64,000 nucleotides of DNA. Source: Desulfofundulus salinus (lineage in GTDB: Bacteria; Bacillota; Desulfotomaculia; Desulfotomaculales; Desulfovirgulaceae). How positions within the stretch are numbered: the first letter of the stretch is position 1; the number at the start of each line of letters is the position of its first letter. The translations under genes and the position numbers were made by a program. Location of the stretch: positions 814,507 through 878,506 of the forward strand of contig NZ_RBWE01000001.1 in the NCBI RefSeq assembly GCF_003627965.1. The letters are read 5' to 3'. A model generated the notes under the pieces. The model had not been told where the DNA came from, ran no database searches, and saw only the letters and a list, made by a program, of their open reading frames with translations. Shown here one piece after another: positions 9,820 through 17,491 of the stretch.

Positions 9820-11136
9820 ATGGCCGTGCCCAGAACTGTAGCCGTGACCACCCTGGGATGCAAGGTTAATCAATATGAGTCAGCAGCCCTGGTCACCCTG
9901 TTCCGGGAGCGGGGCTATAAAGTTGTGGACTTCAGCGAACCGGCGGACATTTATGTCATCAACACCTGTACGGTTACCCACCTGGGGGACCGCAAGTCAA
10001 GGCAGCTTATCCGGCGGGCCACGCGAAACAACCCCCATGCCCGCGTGGTGGTAACCGGCTGTTACGCCCAGACCTCTCCCGAAGAGGTGCTCTCCATCCC
10101 CGGTGTGGACCTGGTGGTGGGGACAAGGGACAAATCCCGCATTGTGGATCTGGTGGAGGAACTGGAAAGCCGTAAGGAAGGGCCGCTGGCCGTGGTACGG
10201 GATGTTTTTGCTGACCAGGATTACGAGGAACTGCCCGTACCGGCGCTACCCTCCCGGGTGCGGGCCTTTTTAAAAATCCAGGAAGGGTGCAATAATTATT
10301 GCGCCTACTGCATTATTCCCTATGCCCGGGGACCGCTGCGCAGCCGGGATCCGGAAAATGTCCTGGCCGAAGCCAGGAGGCTGGTAGCCGGGGGCTTTAA
10401 GGAACTGGTGCTCACCGGCATTCATACCGGGGCTTACGGCCAGGACCGGCCCGGCGACCTGGATCTGGCCGGCCTGGTGGAACGCCTGGCTGAAATTCCG
10501 GGGTTGGTGCGCCTGCGCCTCAGTTCGGTGGAACCGATGGACATTACAGATAAACTGGTGGATACAATGGCTACCAGGCCCAATGTCTGCCGCCACCTGC
10601 ATATCCCCCTGCAAAGCGGCGATGATACGGTCCTGGCCCGTATGCGCCGTCACTATACCACGGCCTGGTTTCGTGAGCTGGTCCAAAGAGTGAGGGAGCG
10701 CATGCCCGGCATAGCCATTACCACCGACATTATTGTAGGTTTCCCCGGGGAAACCGACGGCCAGTTTGAAAATACGTTTAATTTTGTGCGCGAGATGGCT
10801 CTTGCCCGGCTGCATGTTTTCAAGTATTCCCCCCGGCAGGGTACGGCCGCGGCTTCCTTTCCCGACCAGATCAGTGCTCCGGTGAAAGAAGCGCGGAGCC
10901 GCCGGTTGATTGCCCTGGGAGATGAGCTCGCCCGCTCCTTTGCCGCCAAACATATTGGCCAGGAGGTCCAGGTGCTGGTGGAAGAAGAGTTGCCGGAAAA
11001 AGAAGGTTTCTTTGCCGGCCTTACCGATAATTACCTGCGGGTAATTTTTCCGGCCCGGAAAAATCTTGTGGGTGAGCTGGTAACGGTGCGGGTGGAAGGG
11101 ATAGAAGGTGCAGATTTAAAAGGAATGATAATTTAA
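9820..11136 (+). CDS. mtaB: tRNA t6A37 methylthiotransferase MtaB
   Basis: This 438-aa radical-SAM methylthiotransferase has the N-terminal UPF0004 domain (TTLGCKVNQYES), a radical-SAM CxxxCxxC cluster in CNNYCAYC, and a C-terminal TRAM domain. The family converts t6A37 to ms2t6A37 in tRNAs reading ANN codons. GTG 9826 is an equally good start, because GGGGGG at 9811-9816 is better spaced for it than for ATG 9820. It matches yqeV in the Bacillus order. Confidence 0.93.
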   Translation: MAVPRTVAVTTLGCKVNQYESAALVTLFRERGYKVVDFSEPADIYVINTCTVTHLGDRKSRQLIRRATRNNPHARVVVTGCYAQTSPEEVLSIPGVDLVVGTRDKSRIVDLVEELESRKEGPLAVVRDVFADQDYEELPVPALPSRVRAFLKIQEGCNNYCAYCIIPYARGPLRSRDPENVLAEARRLVAGGFKELVLTGIHTGAYGQDRPGDLDLAGLVERLAEIPGLVRLRLSSVEPMDITDKLVDTMATRPNVCRHLHIPLQSGDDTVLARMRRHYTTAWFRELVQRVRERMPGIAITTDIIVGFPGETDGQFENTFNFVREMALARLHVFKYSPRQGTAAASFPDQISAPVKEARSRRLIALGDELARSFAAKHIGQEVQVLVEEELPEKEGFFAGLTDNYLRVIFPARKNLVGELVTVRVEGIEGADLKGMII

Positions 11137-11211
11137 GTTTTAGCCGGCAGGATTTAATTCTTTCGATGTTGAATAAAATATCGTTGTTACTATTTACGGG
11201 AGGGAGGTGGC

Positions 11212-11559
11212 ATGATGCAGGATTGCGTTTTCTGCAAGATCGTGAAAAAGGAGATTCCCGCCGAGATAGTTTATGAAGATGAGCACGTGATGGCCTTTAA
11301 AGATATCCACCCGGCGGCTCCTGTCCACATCTTGCTCATTCCGAAAAAACACATCTCCACCTTCTTCGACCTGACGGATGAAGACGTTTCCATAATCGGC
11401 CGTGTTCAGCTGGCGGCAGCCCGGGTCGCTAAGCAGTTGAACCTGGAAGAAAAGGGATTTCGGTTGGTCAGCAACTGCAAGGAAGATGCCGGCCAGCTGA
11501 TTTTCCATATTCATTATCATTTGCTGGGGGGTAGAGCGCTGCAGTGGCCACCGGGCTAG
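11212..11559 (+). CDS. HIT-family nucleotide-binding protein (Hint-like)
   Basis: The 115-aa protein has the histidine triad HIHYHLL near the C-terminus and the N-terminal CVFCKIVKKEIPA block of bacterial Hint proteins. Such proteins hydrolyse nucleoside phosphoramidates and adenylates; the cellular role here is unknown. A strong GGGAGGGAGGTGG precedes tandem ATGs (11212, 11215). The gene often sits beside rpsU in clostridia. Confidence 0.92.
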   Translation: MMQDCVFCKIVKKEIPAEIVYEDEHVMAFKDIHPAAPVHILLIPKKHISTFFDLTDEDVSIIGRVQLAAARVAKQLNLEEKGFRLVSNCKEDAGQLIFHIHYHLLGGRALQWPPG

Positions 11560-11589
11560 TTGACGTAACTATGGAAAGCAGGCTATAAT
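11560..11589 (+). promoter_or_regulatory. Sigma-A-type promoter for rpsU
   Basis: TTGACG (11560-11565), an 18-bp spacer and a perfect TATAAT (11584-11589) begin right after the HIT gene stop. The only downstream gene before a terminator is rpsU, giving a short single-gene transcript. Confidence 0.75.
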
Positions 11590-11673
11590 AACAGGGTATT
11601 TGCAATTTCGGGTTGGAGGTTTTTGCACTCATATGAATAGCCTTACAGCCTGGCGGAGGGAGGGAAAAAAGCA

Positions 11674-11850
11674 GTGCCAGAAGTACGTGTTGGTAAGAAT
11701 GAGACCCTGGATAGCGCCCTCCGTCGCTTCAAGCGTTCCTGTCAGAAAGCCGGCGTCTTAGCCGAAGCAAGACGGCATGAACATTACGAAAAACCCAGTG
11801 TGCGGCGCAAGAAAAAATCCGAAGCGGCCAGAAGGCGTAAGTACCGTTAA
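11674..11850 (+). CDS. rpsU: 30S ribosomal protein S21
   Basis: A 58-codon frame starts at GTG 11674 (GGAGGGAGGG upstream) with [18 protein letters not shown] and ends in a Lys/Arg-rich tail [15 protein letters not shown], the hallmark of S21. It is a small-subunit protein near the anti-Shine-Dalgarno end of 16S rRNA. The frame is short and easily missed. It is followed by a hairpin terminator. In Bacillus yqeY follows; it is absent here. Confidence 0.95.
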   Translation: MPEVRVGKNETLDSALRRFKRSCQKAGVLAEARRHEHYEKPSVRRKKKSEAARRRKYR

Positions 11851-11889
11851 TTGCCTGGCTGGACCGCACATGTGGCGTCAGCAGGAGAA

Positions 11890-11925
11890 GCCCGGTGCTG
11901 GATCAAAGCACGCCGGGCATTTTTA
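11890..11925 (+). terminator. Rho-independent terminator after rpsU
   Basis: GCCCGGTGCT (11890-11899) pairs with AGCACGCCGGGC (11907-11918) with a small bulge, followed by ATTTTT. It lies 40 bp after the rpsU stop. Confidence 0.75.
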
Positions 11926-11999
11926 CACCTTCTACGGCTGCCGTCCCGGCGTTGCGGATCTCCCCGGGGCTTTAACGGATGGGGGGTGATCCAAAGATT

Positions 12000-12500
12000 A
12001 TGTCTGGTCAACTTTTAACCTGGCTCTCGGTACTGGCTTTTTTGCTGGGCTTTATTGCCCTGGTGCTTGAAATTTTCGTCGTTCCGGGCTTTGGCGTGGC
12101 GGGGATGGCCGGGATCATTCTCCTGGCCTGGGGGGTATTGTTGCTGGCGGTGGATTTTACCCAGGCCACGGCTGCGCTGGTGGTGGCCCTGGCCCTTACG
12201 ATAGTGGTATTTTTCCTGGGGCTTAAATTTATGTCCCGGCTTAACCTTTGGCAGCGTTTAACCCTGGGTACCAGGCTGGAGAAAGATGAGGGCTATGTTG
12301 CCGGACAGGTGGACCTGGGGCACCTGGTGGACCTTACGGGGGTGGCGTTAACCCCCCTGCGGCCCGCGGGGACGGCGGAAATTGCCGGCCGGCGGCTGGA
12401 TGTGGTTACCAGCGGGGAATACATCCCCGCCGGGGCGAAAGTGCAGGTGGTGCGGGTGGAAGGGAGCCGGGTGGTGGTACGCCGGACAGACTACATTTAG
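12000..12500 (+). CDS. NfeD-like membrane protein (short form)
   Basis: The 166-aa protein has three hydrophobic segments in the first 80 residues (with the PGFGVAGMAGI motif of NfeD proteins) and a C-terminal OB-fold-like domain (LVDLTGVALTPLRPAGTAEI). Such proteins are partners of flotillin-like scaffolds, and floA is the next gene. I chose ATG 12000; ATG 11979 lies inside the GGGGGGTGAT ribosome-binding region. It matches yqeZ/nfeD in Bacillus order, without the protease domain of long forms. Confidence 0.88.
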   Translation: MSGQLLTWLSVLAFLLGFIALVLEIFVVPGFGVAGMAGIILLAWGVLLLAVDFTQATAALVVALALTIVVFFLGLKFMSRLNLWQRLTLGTRLEKDEGYVAGQVDLGHLVDLTGVALTPLRPAGTAEIAGRRLDVVTSGEYIPAGAKVQVVRVEGSRVVVRRTDYI

Positions 12501-12620
12501 CGATATTGCACAAGCTAAATATAAGCCGGGATGGCAGGTAGTGTTTCTTCACTGCAAGGACAGAAGTAGCCGGAGCCAGTTACCATACTACGCTTTTAAT
12601 TAATTTACAGGAGGTGCTCG

Positions 12621-13637
12621 ATGTTTACTCTGCTTGGACTTTCCACAATTATCTTCTTCCTGCTCATATTAATCGGCGTGGCGGTGATTTTCAGTTTCAT
12701 CCCCGTAGGCCTGTGGATTTCCGCCCTGGCCGCAGGAGTCAAAATTGGCATTTTCACCCTGGTGGGCATGCGCCTGCGGCGGGTTCCGCCGGCAAAAATT
12801 GTCGGCCCGTTGATTAAGGCCGACAAGGCCGGCCTCAATGTAACCGTTAACCAGCTGGAAGCCCATTACCTCGCCGGGGGTAATGTGGACCGGGTGGTTG
12901 ATGCCCTCATTGCCGCCGAGCGGGCCGACATTCCCCTCACCTTTGAGCGGGCCGCGGCCATCGATCTGGCCGGGCGCAATGTCCTGGAAGCGGTGCAGAT
13001 GAGCGTCAACCCCAAGGTGATTCAAACCCCCATGGTATCTGCCGTGGCCAAGGACGGCATTGAGGTCAAGGTTATCGCCCGGGTCACGGTGCGGGCCAAT
13101 ATCGACCGCCTTGTGGGTGGTGCCGGTGAAGAAACCATCCTGGCCCGGGTTGGCGAGGGCGTGGTGACTACAGTGGGCAGCGCGGAAAGCCACAAGCACG
13201 TGCTGGAAAACCCGGACTCCATTTCCCGGACCGTGCTGGGGAAGGGCCTGGATGCCGGTACGGCTTTCGAAATCCTTTCCATTGATATTGCCGACGTGGA
13301 TGTGGGGCGGAACATCGGTGCCCAGTTGCAAATCGACCAGGCGGAAGCCGACAAGCGCATTGCCCAGGCCAAGGCAGAGGAGCGGCGGGCCATGGCCGTG
13401 GCCAAAGAGCAGGAGATGCGGGCCATGGTGGAGGAAATGCGCGCCCGGGTGGTGGAAGCGGAAGCGGAAGTGCCCCGGGCCATGGCCGAGGCTTTACGCC
13501 AGGGCAAACTGGGTGTCATGGATTACTACAACATGCAAAACCTGCTGGCCGATACCCGTATGCGTGAGGGTCTGGCCAGAATGGGCGGCGAACCGGGTGA
13601 GCCCGGCGAGTCCTCCATGAAAGGAAAGGAACGCTAA
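12621..13637 (+). CDS. floA: Flotillin-like protein FloA
   Basis: The 338-aa protein starts with a membrane hairpin (about 4-50), then an SPFH-like domain, then an Ala/Glu-rich coiled coil ([20 protein letters not shown]). This matches the FloA/YqfA family, scaffolds of functional membrane microdomains. AGGAGGTG precedes the ATG. NfeD upstream is its usual partner. The 120 bp before it contain no clear promoter, so it may be read with nfeD. Confidence 0.95.
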   Translation: MFTLLGLSTIIFFLLILIGVAVIFSFIPVGLWISALAAGVKIGIFTLVGMRLRRVPPAKIVGPLIKADKAGLNVTVNQLEAHYLAGGNVDRVVDALIAAERADIPLTFERAAAIDLAGRNVLEAVQMSVNPKVIQTPMVSAVAKDGIEVKVIARVTVRANIDRLVGGAGEETILARVGEGVVTTVGSAESHKHVLENPDSISRTVLGKGLDAGTAFEILSIDIADVDVGRNIGAQLQIDQAEADKRIAQAKAEERRAMAVAKEQEMRAMVEEMRARVVEAEAEVPRAMAEALRQGKLGVMDYYNMQNLLADTRMREGLARMGGEPGEPGESSMKGKER

Positions 13638-13640
13638 CCC

Positions 13641-14381
13641 ATGGAAGCGCTCATTTTGTGGGTCTTTCTCCTGTTCATTTTCTGGACACTCTTTGCCAGG
13701 GATCGCGCCAAGTCCGGCCGGCGTTATCCCGGGGGTCCCATTCCTCCCTTTCCGCGACCGGATTCGCGTGAAAAACCGCAGGATGGTTCCTTGAGGGAAC
13801 CATGGAATTACCGGGAGGAGGAAGATTTGCCTTTGCCGGGACCCTGGAGCCGTCGACAGGAAGAGGCGGATCTACCCCTGCCCGGGCCCTGGGGCCGCAG
13901 GCCGGAAGAGACTGATCTGCCCCTGCCAGGTCCGTGGGACCGCCGGGAAAGTGCTCCGGAGGATGTTCCCCTTCCCGGTCCGTGGAACCGGCGGGATGAA
14001 GGACCGCTTCCCGGCCCCTGGAACAGACGGGAAGGGGATCTGCAAGATCAGGTGCCCGGCGGGGAAAGGGTGCGCAAAGCACCTGCCGGTGTGTCCCGGC
14101 GGGAGCAACAGGAGCGCCGCCCTGACCCCGCTTTAGAACATAAACCGGAACGGGAACGGATGGCTGAAACGAAGCGTGAAGCCCGCCGGGAACATCCGGT
14201 ACGGGACGTGCCTGGAGTTGAAGATGCGGACCAGGTTTTTCCGGAAACCCGGGGATCCTGCCCCCGGCCGGTGCAATGTCCCTTGCTTTCGAGACGCAAC
14301 CTGGCTGCGGCGGTGATCCTGTCTGAAGTGTTGAATTTCCGTGGCGGCCGGCAGGCCCGGAGAAGGAGAGGGACGCGGTAG
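13641..14381 (+). CDS. Membrane-anchored protein with LPLPGPW repeats, unknown function
   Basis: The 246-aa product starts 3 bp after floA. Residues 1-18 are a single transmembrane segment (ALILWVFLLFIFWTLF). A Pro-rich region then carries five tandem copies of (D/V)LPLPGPWxRR, spaced 13-17 residues, the last missing its first two residues. A charged Arg/Glu-rich stretch follows, and the C-terminus has LSRRNLAAAVILSEVLNF plus a basic tail. I recognise no domain. Position suggests a FloA/NfeD-associated protein. The final block resembles a conserved short motif and may be the functional end; this is inference. Confidence 0.75.
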   Translation: MEALILWVFLLFIFWTLFARDRAKSGRRYPGGPIPPFPRPDSREKPQDGSLREPWNYREEEDLPLPGPWSRRQEEADLPLPGPWGRRPEETDLPLPGPWDRRESAPEDVPLPGPWNRRDEGPLPGPWNRREGDLQDQVPGGERVRKAPAGVSRREQQERRPDPALEHKPERERMAETKREARREHPVRDVPGVEDADQVFPETRGSCPRPVQCPLLSRRNLAAAVILSEVLNFRGGRQARRRRGTR

Positions 14382-14426
14382 GAACATCATGACAAAATCA
14401 AGCTGCAATTGAGGAGGTACTATGAC

Positions 14427-14981
14427 GTGCAGGAGTGGCTTGTACTTGTTTATAAGTTGCCGCCAGAACCGTCCCGTTACAGGGCGGCAGTCTGGCGGCG
14501 GATCAAGTCCCTGGGAGCAATATACCTGCAGAACGGGGTCTGTGTTTTACCTTACGGACGTGACACCGAAAGGCAGTTCAGACAATTGCGCAAAGAGATT
14601 GAGGATTGCGGAGGGGAATCGTTTTTAATCAAAGGTACGCTGCTCGTTGGCGAACAGAACCTAATAGAACTCTTCAATGCGGCCAGGGACGAGGAATATG
14701 CGGAAATCATCGACCGCTGCGAAGATTTTTTCAAGGAAATAGAGATGGAAACTGAAAGCCGGCACTTTACTTACGCCGAACTGGAAGAAAACGAAGAAGA
14801 TCTGGCCAAGCTGGAAAAATGGATGAAAAAGGTTATAGAAAGAGACTTCTTCCAGGCCAGCTTGGCAGAAAAGACAAAGGAACTATTACAGGAGTGCCGT
14901 ACGCGTCTGGATGAATTTGCCGATCGGGTTTTTGTATGCGAAGATTCCATGCATAAAAAACCTGAGTGTATGGAATCCTGA
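14427..14981 (+). CDS. ChrB N-terminal-domain protein
   Basis: The 184-aa protein matches the ChrB N-terminal fold: WLVLVYKLPPEPSRYRAAVWR, then GAIYLQNGVCVLP and a helical C-terminal half. In chromate-resistance operons this domain belongs to regulator ChrB; alone it is usually annotated as a chromate resistance protein of unknown role. GTG 14427 is chosen because GAGGAGGT sits 8 bp upstream; TTG 14409 overlaps that site. It converges on an MFS transporter gene 38 bp away, a pairing that suggests shared function. Confidence 0.75.
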   Translation: MQEWLVLVYKLPPEPSRYRAAVWRRIKSLGAIYLQNGVCVLPYGRDTERQFRQLRKEIEDCGGESFLIKGTLLVGEQNLIELFNAARDEEYAEIIDRCEDFFKEIEMETESRHFTYAELEENEEDLAKLEKWMKKVIERDFFQASLAEKTKELLQECRTRLDEFADRVFVCEDSMHKKPECMES

Positions 14982-15019
14982 TAAATTTGATTAAAATTTT
15001 TAGAGGTTTTACTGGAATT

Positions 15020-16219
15020 TCATATTGCTTTTAAGTTGTTGCGTTTCCCCAGATAAAGCATAATTGGTACTGCCAGTAACTGAGCTATTACCGAAAATGC
15101 CACCACATACCCTACCGACAGGTCATACAAAATCCCCATCAGGGCGCTGCCCAGGAACCAGAACAGGCCGTAGCCGGTGTTGAACACCCCGTAGGCAGTC
15201 CCGCGCTTATCAGGAGGGATCATACCGGCAATGGCTGCCCTTAAAACCGATTCCTGTGCCCCCATACCAATACCCCAGATTACCATCCCTGTTACAACTG
15301 TTATAAAGTCCCCCAAAAACACTAAGGGTGCAAATGAGGATGAAACCAGTACAGCTATGACCAGAATATTGATTCCGGTACGGTCAAACAAGTACCCAAA
15401 AATTAAAGCCGCCAGGGCATCGGCTGCCATTGCTATGGCATAAAGTATTGGAAGCCATTCGGGCGAAATCAGAGAAGTCTTGCCCAGGTGGAAGGCAATT
15501 AAAGGATAATCAACATAGCCGGCCGCTATGAGGGCGACGGCTGCCAGGTAAAGCCAGAATTTTGACGGTAAACCTTTCCCTTCCGCCATGATTGGAGCTG
15601 CCTCCAGCTCTCGCGGGACCGGATATAAAATCCTGGCAGCGATGAGGATTATTAGCGCTACGGAAGCCGGCACCAGTAAAACGGCAAATCCTGCTTTATA
15701 ATTGCCTTTTAAAAAGTATAACACCAGGGCTACAATTAAGGGACCGGTAATGGCGCCAATTTGATCCAGAGCTTCGTGGAGGCCAAATCCCCGTCCTCTC
15801 CCAACTTCTGAAGTGGCGTAAGAAAGCATGGCATCACGGGCGGGAGTGCGGATGGCCTTCCCCACTCTTTCCGTAATCATTAAACCTGCTGCCATTGGCC
15901 AGTTGCCTGCCAGGGCCAGAAAAGGAACCGCCAGGAGGTTGAGAAAATACCCCAGTATTGTAATCGGCCAGTATCTCCCCGTACGATCGCTTATATAACC
16001 GGAAAGCAGCCGCACGCCGTAACCCAGCAGTTCTCCCAGTCCGGCAACGAAGCCAACGATTGTTCCGGTGGCCCCCAGCACTGCCAAAAAAGGACCGGTA
16101 ATGCTGCGGGCACCTTCATAGGTCATGTCTGAAAAGAGGCTAACGATTCCCAGCAGGATAATGAATTTGAATGCTTTCCGGGTGGTTTGGTTCATTTTCT
16201 TTTCTCCATGAGATTCCAT
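15020..16219 (-). CDS. MFS transporter
   Basis: The 399-aa protein has about 12 predicted membrane segments and the MFS motif between TM2 and TM3 (GYGVRLLSGYISDRTGRYW). The substrate is unknown. The start is the ATG at 16219-16217 with AAAGGAGGA 7 bp upstream; the frame extends to 16264 without a better site. It faces the ChrB-N gene. A 15-bp direct repeat lies 166-203 bp upstream and may be regulatory. Confidence 0.85.
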   Translation of the reverse strand: MESHGEKKMNQTTRKAFKFIILLGIVSLFSDMTYEGARSITGPFLAVLGATGTIVGFVAGLGELLGYGVRLLSGYISDRTGRYWPITILGYFLNLLAVPFLALAGNWPMAAGLMITERVGKAIRTPARDAMLSYATSEVGRGRGFGLHEALDQIGAITGPLIVALVLYFLKGNYKAGFAVLLVPASVALIILIAARILYPVPRELEAAPIMAEGKGLPSKFWLYLAAVALIAAGYVDYPLIAFHLGKTSLISPEWLPILYAIAMAADALAALIFGYLFDRTGINILVIAVLVSSSFAPLVFLGDFITVVTGMVIWGIGMGAQESVLRAAIAGMIPPDKRGTAYGVFNTGYGLFWFLGSALMGILYDLSVGYVVAFSVIAQLLAVPIMLYLGKRNNLKAI

Positions 16220-16384
16220 CAGGAGTCCTCCTTTCCTGTTTGCTCCTCCAGTAGATACAACCATCTGTAAGTTGAATGGTATCCAGGCGGGGAAAAATTA
16301 AATCAACCACTTTACACCAAACACCCCCCTTCTTTTAACATAACAAAGAGATAGAATGAGCAAAAATATAACTGCTGTTACATT

Positions 16385-16422
16385 TAGATTATAACTATGA
16401 TTATATCTAGATTATAACTATG
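16385..16422. repeat. Perfect 15-bp direct repeat
   Basis: TAGATTATAACTATG occurs at 16385-16399 and 16408-16422, period 23 bp. Read on the minus strand each copy carries a TATAAT hexamer, so it could be a duplicated promoter/operator for the MFS gene. Confidence 0.8.
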
Positions 16423-16557
16423 GTGGTTTAATAGATCAATACTTTTTTATATTCAAACCTCTGAAAACCGGGGACAGATATGAGGTTGCCGTACCGTGCC
16501 TTTATGAAAGTGTTTAAAGGGTGTCTTTGGGAAAAGATCCGCTTGCCTTGGACAAAT

Positions 16558-16588
16558 AAAATCCCCCGGAGCTTCGGCGGGGGATTTG
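16558..16588. terminator. Bidirectional terminator
   Basis: AAATCCCCC (16559-16567) and GGGGGATTT (16579-16587) form a perfect stem, with further CCG/CGG pairing inside. On the minus strand it lies just after the acyl-CoA synthetase remnant and ends in a U-rich stretch. Confidence 0.8.
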
Positions 16589-16620
16589 TGATAAATTTAC
16601 CTCGCTTCACCAAAAGTACC

Positions 16621-16869
16621 TTAAATAATGTTGCACTCACAATCCTGGTTTTTCAGTGCACCCAATTCAGCGGTGATGTATTCATTTTCATCCCAAGTGC
16701 CCAGATCACCGATGTAAATCCAGCCCTTGTAGAAAACCCGTTCGCTTTCCGCCGGGTTATTCACATAGCTATATGTGGTTTTGGCCGGTGCCTTTACTAT
16801 GATTTCACCGATAGCGCCTATCTTTTGTGAGGCCAGGTAGAGGAAAACAAATTCCGCGCTGTTGAGCAA
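16621..16869 (-). pseudogene. Remnant of an AMP-forming acyl-CoA synthetase
   Basis: The 82-codon frame joins two distant pieces of the acyl-adenylate synthetase fold. LLNSAEFVFLYLASQKIGA matches the N-terminal region; GEIIVKAP and VFYKGWIYIGDLGTWDENEYI match the C-terminal hinge (GWxxTGDLGxxDExGY). About 300 residues between them are missing, as are both ends, so it cannot be active. A GGGGAGG and ATG-ATG lie just upstream (around 16885-16900) but in another frame, consistent with decay. A terminator follows. Confidence 0.75.
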
Positions 16870-16929
16870 CTGGTACCCGGTTCATCATTCTAACCTCCCC
16901 GTATAGAATTGACTCTTTTCGGAAAGTCA

Positions 16930-17355
16930 CTAGCGACTTCCCTTGCTTCTGACCGAATTCTTAAAATCCAGGGCGTGCAGCGCCTCTGCGGCGGCTATAC
17001 GTACCACCTGATTTGGGTCCTTCAGAGCTTCGGTGAGGGCTTCCCTGGCCCGGTTGCCGCCCAGCCTGCCCAGTGCTTCGACGGCTGCCAGACGGGCCGG
17101 CAGAAACGAATTGTGTTGTAATAAAAATATTAGATGCGCCGTCGCCTGCCTATCACCGATTTCTCCCAGGGCAAGAGCCGCATCGGCCAAAATGTAAGGA
17201 TCGTTGCCGTTTTCCATAAGGCAATGGAGGAGCGGCAAGACAGCCGATTTTTCTTTCAATTTTCCCAGCAGCCAGGCCGCCCTTCGCCGGATGGTAGGAT
17301 CTTCATGTCTGAGGGAGGCGATCAATTTTTCCACATATCTCCCCGTCGGTTTCAT
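16930..17355 (-). CDS. HEAT-repeat (PBS-lyase-type) protein
   Basis: The 141-aa protein consists of about four HEAT-like helical repeats (for example RRRAAWLLGKLKEKSAVLPL, ADAALALGEIGDRQAT, RLAAVEALGRLGGNRA, RIAAAEALHAL). Such proteins mediate protein contacts; no catalytic residues are visible. The ATG at 17355 has GGAGGTG 6 bp upstream; a GTG at 17370 is in frame. It lies 136 bp downstream of the dynamin-like GTPase on the same strand with no obvious terminator between, so it may share its fluoride-controlled transcript. Confidence 0.8.
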   Translation of the reverse strand: MKPTGRYVEKLIASLRHEDPTIRRRAAWLLGKLKEKSAVLPLLHCLMENGNDPYILADAALALGEIGDRQATAHLIFLLQHNSFLPARLAAVEALGRLGGNRAREALTEALKDPNQVVRIAAAEALHALDFKNSVRSKGSR

Positions 17356-17491
17356 GGCAAACACCTCCACTCCACCGGCAAAAGCAGGTTGCTGACGAAT
17401 CCTGCACCTGAAGCCAGGCCCACAAGCCGTTGCACTGGCAACCAGACCGGAAACGGGCCGGTGATCTCCCGCGTTCCTAACTGGGCCTTCT

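Larger units (their letters stand above)
16220..16620. other. AT-rich intergenic region with repeats, no supported gene
   Basis: These 401 bp hold the MFS upstream region, a 15-bp direct repeat (16385-16422) and a bidirectional terminator (16558-16588). Plus-strand frames here have no ribosome binding site or family similarity. Base composition is clearly lower in GC than the neighbours, suggesting non-coding or decayed DNA. Confidence 0.6.

Noticed and set aside
16480..16830. A 116-codon plus-strand frame in the AT-rich gap
   Set aside because: It runs through a terminator hairpin and antisense to the acyl-CoA synthetase remnant, with no ribosome binding site.
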